Of a stretch of DNA of 15,956 bases, positions 1 through 6,982 are shown in pieces; positions within the stretch are counted from its first letter, which is position 1, and the number at the start of each line of letters is the position of its first letter. Under the pieces are notes generated by a model. The model was not told the DNA's origin. It saw only the letters and a list, made by a program, of their open reading frames with translations, and did no database searches. Location of the stretch: contig CAZBJJ010000047.1 in assembly GCA_964492245.1 (NCBI GenBank), forward strand, positions 1 through 15,956, in the 5' to 3' direction. The DNA is from CAZBJJ01 sp964492245. GTDB taxonomy: Bacteria > Spirochaetota > Spirochaetia > Treponematales > Breznakiellaceae. The translations under genes were made by a program, and so were the position numbers.

Positions 1-2
1 TT

Positions 3-641
3 CTTTTGGTGGGTGAGCGGGAAGTTCGGGGGCTTTTTTTTACGGTTTCCTCGGTTTGGGAGGGCAGCAGTGGTACTCGAGAACTGGCCGGTATGCGTGG
101 GGCACTTTTTCCACCGGGTACCCGCCTGTTGCTTATCGTCCTCGCTCTTGCAATTACCTTGGTGCTCCCCTTTTTGCTTCTTTTACGCCTCCGCCTCCTC
201 CCCGGCCTTGCTGCCTATCTTGCCCGCCGCCCCCGTCGCCGCATGTTACGGCGCCTGGAACGCCTTGTTCGCCAAATTGCGACAAAGAGCAAAAACGAGG
301 ATCAACGATTAAACCAGCTCCAGGCTTTTTCGGTAGAGCTGCGGTCCTGGCTCTCGCTGTTATCTTCTACAAATTGCGCCAGCTTTACGGCAAATGAGCT
401 ACTGCGTCTATATCAAATTGATAGCGAACTCTTTAGTGCAGAACAACTTAAACCGTACAGGCAATTTTTTAGCTTTTTCGATCTGCTACGTTTTTCCCGC
501 CAAGGTCGGCCACAGGCAGATGTAGTGGAAATAAGCGGGGCCTGCTTTAGGGCCTGTCAAAAAAGCGACGAACTTTTGTGCCAGCGCGAAGGCTCAAGGG
601 CACCGCGCCAGGATAAGCAAAAAACAGGGGGGCAAGCATGA
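3..641 (+). CDS. Membrane-anchored DUF4381-like protein of the Bat operon (5' end missing)
   Basis: The reading frame is open to the left edge of the window, so the true start is probably upstream. No convincing ribosome site precedes the internal ATG at 93. The first roughly 30 visible residues read like the end of an extracytoplasmic beta domain (a run around FTVSSVWEG). A strong membrane segment follows (about nt 126-185), then an Arg-rich stretch (RRPRRRMLRRLERL) that fits the positive-inside rule, then a helical cytoplasmic tail of about 130 residues. The tail pattern, with a helix containing LRSWLSLL, then FTANELLRLY, then a YRQFF segment, resembles DUF4381-type proteins, which commonly sit just before batA. 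The stop overlaps the next start as ATGA, so the two genes are probably translationally coupled. The family assignment is by pattern and genome context only, and no catalytic motif is visible. Confidence 0.62.
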   Translation, partial: LLVGEREVRGLFFTVSSVWEGSSGTRELAGMRGALFPPGTRLLLIVLALAITLVLPFLLLLRLRLLPGLAAYLARRPRRRMLRRLERLVRQIATKSKNEDQRLNQLQAFSVELRSWLSLLSSTNCASFTANELLRLYQIDSELFSAEQLKPYRQFFSFFDLLRFSRQGRPQADVVEISGACFRACQKSDELLCQREGSRAPRQDKQKTGGQA

Positions 642-2539
642 TTCGCTTTCAAAGCCCCTGGCTGGCTGTCTTTCTATTGCTCTGCACCTTGTCTTGTGTG
701 CCCCTGTACCGCCGTTTGCGTCGGCGCTCCCGCCTGCCCCTTGCCCTTGGACCAGAGGGCGGACAGGCCTTTTCTGCCCCCTCTTCGCTAAAATTTCTAC
801 ATGGCCTTCTCGTTTTTATAGAAATTTCTGCCTTGCTCTTGTTTTTATTTGTCAGCGCCACCCCTTTGCGCTATAAAAGCCGAGTTATTCAGTTGGATCG
901 GGGTAGCGACATTGTGTTTGCTTTGGACTGTAGCCCGAGCATGTCGGCCCTGGATATGGATGGCGAAAGTCGCTTCCAGCGGGCGCGCGAATTGATTAAA
1001 GACTTTGCCTTCGCACATCCCTCTTCGTCGCTGGGCCTGGTAGCCATGGCCGAAACCGCTGCCGTGCTGTGCCCGCCCAGCGAAGACCACGCGGCCTTTT
1101 TAGAAAGCCTAGCCGCTTTAAAGGTGGGCGAGCTGGGCGAGGGAAGTGCATTGGGCATGGGGCTCGGCACCGCCACGCTCCATCTATTGGCCTCTCGGGC
1201 GCCGTCCCGCCACATTGTTCTTTTAACTGATGGTGAAAACAATGCCGGAGAGGTCCACCCCGAAACGGCGGCGCGCCTGGCTAGGGAGGCGGGAATTCAG
1301 GTCTTTGTTATTGGCATTGGCTCAGAGGGCCAGACCCTTTTGGACTATACCGACCCGCATACCGGACAGCGCCGCCACGGCCTGTTCACTTCGCACTACG
1401 ACGAAAAGGCCTTGGCTGCCATTGCCCGAGAGGCCGGGGGGCTTTGGTTTCCTGCACAGGATGTAAAGGACTTTGAACGGGCATTCCAAAGCCTGGAGCA
1501 GAGCACCGTAAAAGGTGGGCGCACCCGCGTAGAGCAGGAGACCCAGGCCCTGTATCGGGGCTTGCTTTTAGTTGGCCTAGGGCTCATGGTTCCCGTGCTC
1601 CTATTGCGCTTTTTGTTTTTAGGAGGCAGGGGGAGCCAAGCTCATCTTGCCCGAGCCTATTCTCATTTTAACAATCTCGAATTGCCCACCGTAATTCGCC
1701 AGATCGGCTATGCGACAAATCTGGCCCGTCTCTTCTTTTTTTTGGCCCTTGTCTCTGCCCTCCTTGCCCTTTTGGGTATTTCCTGGGGGGAGCGACGAGT
1801 CCTTTCGCCACGCTCTGGCCTGGATATCGCCATAGCCTTGGATATTTCTAAAAGCATGGACAGCGAGGATGAGCTGCCCAGTCGTTTAGAGGCTGCAAAA
1901 AAATCAATATTTTATTTGATAGAAAATCTGCCTCAGGCGCGTTTTTCACTTTCGATTGGCAAGGGACAGGCCCTTGTCGTTCAGCCGATGAGCGAGGATG
2001 CCCTTGGTCTTAAAACCCTTCTTTTGGGGCTCTCCACCAGCTCCTTTGCCTCTTCGGGTACCGACCTCGAGGCCCTTATCGATATGGCTCAGACCTCCTT
2101 TCCCCCCTCCTCGCAGGGTTTTCCCCATCTGCTTTTACTCAGCGATGGCGAGGCCCTGCATGGCTCGGTGATAGCCGCGGTCGACCGTGCGGTAAAAAAA
2201 GGCATTAAAATTTCTGCAATTGGCTTTGGCAGCGAAGAGGGCAGCTTGTTAAAAAAGGATAGTTACCGAGATGGAAAGTTGCCAGAAAAGCCTTTGCGCA
2301 CCCGCCGGCAGACGCAGACATTAAAGGCTGTGGCCCTGCGGGGTGGGGGGCGGTATCTGGATGCCTTTACATCTAGCAGGCCCGAGAGTCTTCTGCCCTG
2401 GCTTTTAAGTTTTAGTTCTGGAGAGGGGGCCCAGCTCTGGCGAATTGAGAGGATTGAGCGCCATGGTTTTTTTGCCGCCCTTGCCCTTGTCTTTTATGCC
2501 CTGGGCAGATTGGCGCTTTTGTGGAGGCCAAGGCGATGA
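638..2539 (+). CDS. Fused BatA-BatB protein with two VWA domains
   Basis: The protein has 633 residues, about the sum of one BatA and one BatB, which are usually separate proteins of roughly 320-340 residues. Two membrane segments (about 8-24 and 54-75) precede a first VWA domain whose metal site is intact: D97-x-S99-x-S101 and LLTDGE with D198. Membrane segments at about 307-328 and 361-382 are followed by a second VWA domain, with D402-x-S404-x-S406, SGTD around 473-476 and LLSDGE with D503. A last membrane segment lies at about 610-628. Both metal sites look able to bind Mg. The start is ATG 638, behind a G-rich ribosome site near 628. Bat proteins are inner-membrane VWA proteins linked to oxygen or stress tolerance and usually work with a MoxR ATPase, which would lie upstream of this window. 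The frame runs through the join without a stop or slippery sequence, so this looks like a true fusion. Confidence 0.88.
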   Translation: MIRFQSPWLAVFLLLCTLSCVPLYRRLRRRSRLPLALGPEGGQAFSAPSSLKFLHGLLVFIEISALLLFLFVSATPLRYKSRVIQLDRGSDIVFALDCSPSMSALDMDGESRFQRARELIKDFAFAHPSSSLGLVAMAETAAVLCPPSEDHAAFLESLAALKVGELGEGSALGMGLGTATLHLLASRAPSRHIVLLTDGENNAGEVHPETAARLAREAGIQVFVIGIGSEGQTLLDYTDPHTGQRRHGLFTSHYDEKALAAIAREAGGLWFPAQDVKDFERAFQSLEQSTVKGGRTRVEQETQALYRGLLLVGLGLMVPVLLLRFLFLGGRGSQAHLARAYSHFNNLELPTVIRQIGYATNLARLFFFLALVSALLALLGISWGERRVLSPRSGLDIAIALDISKSMDSEDELPSRLEAAKKSIFYLIENLPQARFSLSIGKGQALVVQPMSEDALGLKTLLLGLSTSSFASSGTDLEALIDMAQTSFPPSSQGFPHLLLLSDGEALHGSVIAAVDRAVKKGIKISAIGFGSEEGSLLKKDSYRDGKLPEKPLRTRRQTQTLKAVALRGGGRYLDAFTSSRPESLLPWLLSFSSGEGAQLWRIERIERHGFFAALALVFYALGRLALLWRPRR

Positions 2540-3153
2540 GAAGGTTCAAAATAAGGGTATCGATTTTGTTTATCAGTATGTTCCTGTTTTCCTCCTGCAG
2601 CCTTCGGGGCAATATTGCCTTTCTCAGGGCCCGTTTTTTAAGCTCTCGCGCCCAACAGACTCCGGCAATTGCCATTCTTTTGGACTTTGTGGAAGATGAG
2701 ACTCTGGGCCCTTGGGCAGCCTACGAACTGGGTTCGCTATATCTTTCGATGGGCGAAACAGGCAGTGCAAAGCGACAGTTACATACTGCTCTTTCACGGG
2801 TCTTTTTCGACACCGCTTCTTTGGACGACCGGTATCGAAGTCTGGCTTTTAACAGCTTCTTTAATCTTGGATTTGCAGAGTTTAAAGATCGCGATTTTTA
2901 TGCGGCGGCGCAGGCCTTTCGCCAGGCACTGACTATAGAGCCTCTGAGCTTTGATGCTAAAAAAAATTTAGAATTAGCTCTAGCGGCACAGCGCCAAGAG
3001 GAGGCCCAGGCGGGAAGCAAGTCGCGTGCGCAGCAGGGTGGAAACTTCGATGCGGGCCTGCGCCGGCTGATCGATTTTTTGCAGGAGGGGGAGCAAAGGC
3101 GCTGGGAGTCCAGCCGTTGGCAGGGAGAGGAGAAGTTATGGCCCGATTATTAA
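2536..3153 (+). CDS. TPR-repeat lipoprotein of the Bat operon (BatC/BatE-like)
   Basis: The chosen start is ATG 2536, which overlaps the preceding stop as ATGA and has GGAGG at 2523-2527. An in-frame GTG at 2521 is less likely because it would leave that ribosome site inside the gene. The 205-residue product begins with a charged and then hydrophobic leader ending in FLFSSC. Cys21 is therefore a probable lipid attachment site; Phe at -3 is tolerated in spirochaete lipoboxes. Two TPR-like helical pairs are visible, about 57-90 (GPWAAYELGSLYLSMGETG) and about 103-150, the latter ending in the typical ALTIEPLSFDAKKNLELAL. The C-terminal 50 residues are polar and charged. TPR proteins called BatC or BatE occur in Bat operons and are thought to scaffold the complex at the membrane surface. 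The exact BatC/BatE equivalence is uncertain. Confidence 0.8.
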   Translation: MRRFKIRVSILFISMFLFSSCSLRGNIAFLRARFLSSRAQQTPAIAILLDFVEDETLGPWAAYELGSLYLSMGETGSAKRQLHTALSRVFFDTASLDDRYRSLAFNSFFNLGFAEFKDRDFYAAAQAFRQALTIEPLSFDAKKNLELALAAQRQEEAQAGSKSRAQQGGNFDAGLRRLIDFLQEGEQRRWESSRWQGEEKLWPDY

Positions 3154-4805
3154 AAATATTTGCCTTCTTTTGGCTTTTCTCGCTCTGGAGCCATCAATAT
3201 ATCTTCACTTTATTTGCCCAAGACCAAGAGGACTGGTTGGAGGGGCCTTGGATTTCTGCCCGCTTCGATCCGCCTCAGGCGCAAAATGGCTCTCTTGTGG
3301 CCCTAGAGGTCTTGTATTCCTGGTTTCCCACCGGCGATTTTAGCTTGGAGGAGTCGAGCCTTCCTGCCGAGTTGAGCTTAGAGGGCTATTTAATTTCTTC
3401 TCGCCTTTACCGCGACGAGCAGGGGGAGCGTCGACGGGGCCTGCTTTTGCGCTTAGATTTCCGGGTACATACATCCGAAAACGTGGTTCTTCACTCTTTG
3501 CCGGTTGTCTTTGGCAATGAGTCAATGCCCACGCCACGGATTCTTTTAAGAGTAGAAAAGACTGATGTACAAGTGGCTCCATTTTTTTCTTGGTTTCCCG
3601 CAGAACTTCCCTTTATGGAGGGCCAGGCATCAATACTATATCTTTTTCCCTCTGCCAAACTTAGTAAGGAGGTGATGAAGGCACTTCGCGAGGACCTTTT
3701 TGCTCCTGCCAAGCTTCCCCTACTGGCGGATACCATTTTGGAAGCCCAGAGTGTTCTAGAGCATATTGGTGCCGAGGCCCTGGGCGAATTTTCCCCGGTA
3801 GCCGTCTACCGCCTTACTCCTTTGCGCCCGGGTAGGTTTTTAATTCCCGCGTTTAAGCTTGCCTTGCCGGGGATGGGCGAGGTGGAGGTCAGACCCTTTT
3901 CCTTTGATGTTTCGCCATCTCCGATGGCGCCACCATCTCCGATGGCGCCACCATCTCCGATGGCGCCACCATCTCCGATGGCGCCGACATCTATGATGGC
4001 GCCGACATCTATGATGGCGCNNNNNNNNNNNNNNNNNNNNNNNNNNNNNNNNNNNNNNNNNNNNNNNNNNNNNNNNNNNNNNNNNNNNNNNNNNNNNNNN
4101 NNNNNNNNNNNNNNNNNNNNGACATCTATGATGGCGCAGACAGCGGAAGCGGTTCCAGGGAGCGGTGCGCCCCAGGCCAGCCCCTTTGCACAGCACGAGG
4201 CGCCCTTGTTTCCCCTTATGCCCCGTGTGCCACCCCTTGGGCGCCAACGGTGGAGCCAGCTCTATAACCAGGCTCTGGCCCTATACGAAGAGGGGGCCCA
4301 GGCCGAGCTAATAGCTCTGCTGCGCCGTGAGGAGCGTTATGGCTGTTTTTTTCCCCTCGTGCGCAGTCTGCGTTGGCAGATAGAACGGGACCTGGGCCTT
4401 GGGCCCTGGGCTGCCGAGCCTGCAGCCCCCGTTGCATTTTTATTGCCCTTGAGTGTTTTAGGTTTTTTTGTGGGCAGCATTTTAATATTTTTACAAAAAT
4501 TTAAAATAAACATGAATCGGCGAAAGTGCTTTATTATTTTTGGATTATCGCTTATAAGTTTTTTAGGCCCCGCTCTGCGAATGGGCTATGTCAAGGGCAG
4601 GGCAATGGGGGTTTTGGGTGGTGGGGCCACGGCCCTATCCCGCGGGGCAGAGCTGTACCGCCTTCCCGATACAGCCGAACCGCCCCTTGCCTTGCTACCT
4701 GCTGGTAAGGCGGTGCGTGTTTTAAAGTCGGGCGGCCAGTGGGCCCTTGTCGACTTTGGCGAGCGCCGAGCCTGGGTCGAAAAAAAAGATATTATTATGT
4801 ATTAA
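3138..4805 (+). CDS. BatD-like protein with hexapeptide repeat and C-terminal SH3-like domain (contains assembly gap)
   Basis: The start is ATG 3138, just after the purine-rich GGGAGAGGAG, and it overlaps the TPR gene by 16 bases. The product has about 555 residues as assembled. A signal peptide probably ends near LFAQD (residue about 30). Two beta-rich extracytoplasmic domains follow. The second ends in YRLTPLRPGRFLIPAFKL, the kind of 'PGRF-IP' motif seen in BatD proteins. From residue 260 comes a Pro/Ser/Met/Ala hexapeptide repeat interrupted by 100 Ns (4021-4120). After it lie a helical segment (SQLYNQALALYEEG), two membrane segments (about 431-452 and 465-478) and a C-terminal SH3-like domain (about 490-555: GAELYRLPDT, LLPAGKAVRVL, GGQWALVDF, RAWVEKKDI). 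SH3 domains are known from BatE proteins of other phyla, so finding one here suggests fusion or domain exchange. The true length is unknown because of the gap. Confidence 0.78.
   Translation: MARLLKIFAFFWLFSLWSHQYIFTLFAQDQEDWLEGPWISARFDPPQAQNGSLVALEVLYSWFPTGDFSLEESSLPAELSLEGYLISSRLYRDEQGERRRGLLLRLDFRVHTSENVVLHSLPVVFGNESMPTPRILLRVEKTDVQVAPFFSWFPAELPFMEGQASILYLFPSAKLSKEVMKALREDLFAPAKLPLLADTILEAQSVLEHIGAEALGEFSPVAVYRLTPLRPGRFLIPAFKLALPGMGEVEVRPFSFDVSPSPMAPPSPMAPPSPMAPPSPMAPTSMMAPTSMMAXXXXXXXXXXXXXXXXXXXXXXXXXXXXXXXXXXTSMMAQTAEAVPGSGAPQASPFAQHEAPLFPLMPRVPPLGRQRWSQLYNQALALYEEGAQAELIALLRREERYGCFFPLVRSLRWQIERDLGLGPWAAEPAAPVAFLLPLSVLGFFVGSILIFLQKFKINMNRRKCFIIFGLSLISFLGPALRMGYVKGRAMGVLGGGATALSRGAELYRLPDTAEPPLALLPAGKAVRVLKSGGQWALVDFGERRAWVEKKDIIMY
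3915..4139 (+). repeat. 18-bp in-frame tandem repeat (hexapeptide VNTR) interrupted by the gap
   Basis: Six units start at 3915, 3933, 3951, 3969, 3987 and 4005, the last cut by the gap. One further unit lies at 4122-4139. Units 1-4 encode PSPMAP. From unit 5 the sequence changes to TSMMAP (CCATCTCC becomes ACATCTAT), and the copy after the gap is of the second type. Each unit contains GGCGCC, and GATGG...CCATC pairs around it, so the transcript could form small hairpins. The product segment is probably a flexible extracytoplasmic linker. Confidence 0.95.
4021..4120. other. Assembly gap of 100 Ns
   Basis: Exactly 100 Ns lie inside the tandem repeat. To keep the 18-bp repeat phase between 4020 and 4121, the missing length must be 1 plus a multiple of 18 (for example 91 or 109). 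One hundred does not fit, so the length is a placeholder. Any in-phase length also preserves the reading frame, so the gap gives no reason to call the gene broken. Confidence 0.97.
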
Positions 4806-4818
4806 GCTGGAGGAAAGG

Positions 4819-5289
4819 GTGGGATTTGGTAAAATTCTAGAGCAGTGGGAAGAAGAAAAACATAAAAAAGCAAACAATAGACAAAAAATTCAGGAAGACA
4901 GTAGCTTTGCCGAAGAGAAAATACCACCTCAATTGGCCTGGATGCGTCTGAATGACATAGTGGATAAAGATGCCCTGGCCGAGGCGGAAGAGAGCTCGAT
5001 GGAGCGGCGCCGACGCCTGCGCAGAGCGCGCCCCGATGCCGTTTTGGACCTCCACGGTCTAAGCCGCGAGGAGGCACAGACCGCAATGGAGGCCTTTTTT
5101 GATAGGGCTAAAAAGCTTGGCTACGAAAAAATTCAGTTAGTCCATGGCAAGGGAAACCACAGCGAGGGGGAGGCCATTCTAAAGAAGGATGTGCGCATGT
5201 TTATTGAACAATGCCCCTTTGTAGGCGAATCTGGACACCCCGAGGCCCGTTTCGGTGGCAGTGGCGCCACTTGGGTTCTGCTAAAGTAG
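4819..5289 (+). CDS. Smr-domain protein
   Basis: I chose the GTG at 4819 because GGAGG (4809-4813) lies five bases upstream. The open frame extends further left, but only over the end of the BatD-like gene. The product has 156 residues. A charged, probably helical N-terminal region (WEEEKHKKANNRQKIQE) is followed by the Smr domain from about residue 70. That domain carries LDLHG at 76-80, HGKG at 109-112 and a terminal GGSGATWVLL. Smr domains are found alone or at the C-terminus of MutS2 and act as nucleic-acid endonucleases or RNA-binding modules. The DLHG and HGKG motifs typical of nuclease-competent members are intact. It starts 13 bases after the preceding stop and is probably the last gene of the Bat operon, although its function need not be related. 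Two hairpins follow its stop. Confidence 0.87.
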   Translation: MGFGKILEQWEEEKHKKANNRQKIQEDSSFAEEKIPPQLAWMRLNDIVDKDALAEAEESSMERRRRLRRARPDAVLDLHGLSREEAQTAMEAFFDRAKKLGYEKIQLVHGKGNHSEGEAILKKDVRMFIEQCPFVGESGHPEARFGGSGATWVLLK

Positions 5290-5320
5290 GGAGCCTGAAT
5301 ACAGCCAATTTCACCTTAAT

Positions 5321-5349
5321 TCTCTGGACGGCTGCCGTCCAGAGATTTT
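5321..5349 (+). terminator. Hairpin after the Smr gene, possible weak terminator
   Basis: An 11-bp perfect stem (5321-5331 with 5335-5345) and a three-base loop are followed by TTTT. The stem is strong, but the T run is short and begins with the A closing the stem, so termination may be partial. It lies 32 bases after the Smr stop codon, where the end of the Bat transcript would be expected. Confidence 0.5.
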
Positions 5350-5358
5350 CACCTTAAT

Positions 5359-5387
5359 TCTCTGGACGGCTGCCGGCCAGAGATTTT
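5359..5387 (+). terminator. Second hairpin, possible backup terminator
   Basis: The same stem occurs in the second 38-bp unit (5359-5369 with 5373-5383), with one A/G mismatch (5366 and 5376), again followed by TTTT. It is weaker than the first. Two such hairpins in series could act as a double terminator, or as a protein or RNA structural site. Confidence 0.4.
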
Positions 5388-5400
5388 CAACATGATTCTC

Positions 5401-5429
5401 TGGACGGCTTAGAGGGGACTTGCTATACT
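5401..5429 (+). promoter_or_regulatory. Putative sigma70-type promoter of gltX
   Basis: The -35 candidate is TGGACG (5401-5406). After 17 bases the -10 is TATACT (5424-5429), preceded by TGC, an extended -10. Transcription would begin near 5436, leaving a leader of about 16 bases with GGGAG at 5440-5444. The -35 lies within the third copy of the 38-bp repeat. This rests on consensus matching only. Confidence 0.6.
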
Positions 5430-5451
5430 CGTTTTATTTGGGAGTAGATTG

Positions 5452-6963
5452 ATGGAAGTACGCGTACGCTATGCCCCCTCGCCAACGGGGCTTCAACATA
5501 TTGGCAGCCTAAGAACCGCCCTATTCAATTATCTTTTTGCGCGCTCCGCGGGCGGAAAGTTCATTGTTCGCCTAGAGGACACCGACCAGACCCGCTGCGC
5601 CCCGGAGTTTGTGCAGAACTTATTCGACACTTTTTCCTGGATTGGGGTAGATTGGGATGAGGGACCAGAGAAGGGGGGAGATTTTGGCCCCTATGTGCAG
5701 AGCCAACGCCTAGAGCAATATAAAAAACAGGCCAATATTCTTTGGGAAAAAGGCCTCGCCTATCCCTGCTTTTGTAGCCCCCAGCGGCTGGAAAAAATCC
5801 GAGCCGAAAGAGAGGCCCAGAAATCTGCCGAAACCGGTTACGACAGGCAGTGCCGAAACCTGGACAGCGCCGAGGTCCAAGCTAGAATAGAGCGCGGCGA
5901 AAGCTATGTCCTGCGCTTAAAAATTCCCCTGGGCCAGAGTACAAGTTTTACCGATGCACTTCTAGGTGAAATTAGCTGGAAGAATGACGACATAAACCCC
6001 GACCCCGTGCTGTTAAAAACCGATGGCTTTCCCACCTATCACCTGGCAAATATTGTCGATGACCACCTTATGGGCATTAGCCATGTACTGCGGGCCCAAG
6101 AGTGGGTTTCCTCCACTCCCTTGCATGTTATAATGTACCGGGCCTTTGGCTGGCAGCCACCGATTTTTTGCCATCTCCCCATGGTCATGGGCCAAGATGG
6201 TAAAAAACTTTCTAAACGCCATGGCTCCACCAGCGTGGACGACTTCCGTACCCAGGGCTATTTGCCCGAAGCCCTCCTCAATTATGTCGCTCTTTTGGGG
6301 GCCAGTTACGAAGAGGGCAGAGATTTATTTACGCTCGAAGAATTGGCCCAAAAATTTCGCCTTGAAAAATTAAATAAGGCCCCCGCGATTTTCGATTATA
6401 AGCGCCTGCAGTGGTACAATGGCCAATATATTCGCATGAAGGCGGATGAAGAATTAAAAAAGCTCATCCTGCCCTGGGCTATTTCTATGGGCCTTTTTGG
6501 AGAGAAGGGCGAAGGTCCAAACGCCGAACAAGATGCCCTATTATTGCAGGCAATGCCTTTAATTAAAGAGCGAATTACCTTTTTGCACGAGGCACCAGAA
6601 AAACTTCTCTACCTTTTTAAAGATATTGAGGTTCCTGCTGCCGAAGAATTCTGTCCCAAGAAAAAAACAGTGGAGCAGGCCCACGAGCTATTGTCGCTTT
6701 CTACCCCAATTCTTTCGGACATGTGCAAGGCCAGCGACGAAGAGGCGGAGGCCCTCGTAAAACAGCTGGCAGAGGACTCGGGAAATAAACTTGGAGACCT
6801 ACTTATGCCACTGCGGGTTGCGATAAGTGGGGCACGGGTCAGCCCCCCGCTATTTCCTTCCATAAGATTTTTGGGGGAGGCCCGGGTTTCTGATCGCGTA
6901 CAGGCGGCTCTAAACACATTGTCGGGAGCAATTGAAGCGGCTGGCGGCCAAAACGAAAAATAG
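5452..6963 (+). CDS. gltX: Glutamyl-tRNA synthetase
   Basis: The product is a 503-residue class I aminoacyl-tRNA synthetase that charges tRNA-Glu with glutamate using ATP in the cytoplasm. The first ATP-binding motif is HIGS at 16-19 within RYAPSPTGLQHIGS. The second is KLSKR at 252-256 within GKKLSKRHG. Cys106-x-Cys108 and a Cys at 134 (YDRQC) resemble the zinc-binding insert found in many GluRS enzymes. The length is normal for the family and includes the C-terminal anticodon-binding helical region. I chose ATG 5452 over the adjoining TTG 5449 because of the spacing from GGGAG (seven bases). Whether it also charges tRNA-Gln, as in organisms that use the GatCAB route, cannot be decided from sequence alone. 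Confidence 0.97.
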   Translation: MEVRVRYAPSPTGLQHIGSLRTALFNYLFARSAGGKFIVRLEDTDQTRCAPEFVQNLFDTFSWIGVDWDEGPEKGGDFGPYVQSQRLEQYKKQANILWEKGLAYPCFCSPQRLEKIRAEREAQKSAETGYDRQCRNLDSAEVQARIERGESYVLRLKIPLGQSTSFTDALLGEISWKNDDINPDPVLLKTDGFPTYHLANIVDDHLMGISHVLRAQEWVSSTPLHVIMYRAFGWQPPIFCHLPMVMGQDGKKLSKRHGSTSVDDFRTQGYLPEALLNYVALLGASYEEGRDLFTLEELAQKFRLEKLNKAPAIFDYKRLQWYNGQYIRMKADEELKKLILPWAISMGLFGEKGEGPNAEQDALLLQAMPLIKERITFLHEAPEKLLYLFKDIEVPAAEEFCPKKKTVEQAHELLSLSTPILSDMCKASDEEAEALVKQLAEDSGNKLGDLLMPLRVAISGARVSPPLFPSIRFLGEARVSDRVQAALNTLSGAIEAAGGQNEK

Positions 6964-6982
6964 CCAATAAAAAGAGGGGAGC

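Larger units (their letters stand above)
5309..5410 (+). repeat. Three tandem 38-bp units with internal hairpins
   Basis: Units begin at 5309, 5347 and 5385, exactly 38 bp apart; the third is cut short near 5410. Each has TTTCA, an AT-rich stretch and TCTCTGGACGG. In units 1 and 2 this is followed by CTG and the inverse complement. Unit 1 pairs perfectly over 11 bp and unit 2 has one A/G mismatch. Unit 3 lacks the second arm, and its CTCTGGACGG instead lies where the -35 element of the gltX promoter would be. There are no unique spacers, so this is not a CRISPR array. The rest of the 162-bp gap between the Smr gene and gltX holds only the promoter and ribosome site. Confidence 0.93.

Noticed and set aside
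1620..1760. BatA-BatB fusion as an artefact of a lost stop codon
   Set aside because: The linking sequence is continuous, has plausible membrane segments, and shows no leftover ribosome site and start at the expected join. Still worth a check in raw reads.
4021..4120. Frameshift in the BatD-like gene caused by the gap
   Set aside because: The frame on both sides agrees, and any gap length that fits the 18-bp repeat keeps that frame.
3840..4247. Histidine/arginine-rich reading frame on the minus strand across the repeat
   Set aside because: It is only the antisense reading of the 18-bp repeat, crosses the gap, and lies entirely inside a gene with clear domains.
5309..5410. CRISPR array or T-box leader before gltX
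   Set aside because: The 38-bp units are directly adjacent with no unique spacers, and no T-box motif or specifier loop is visible. They are better described as tandem hairpin repeats.
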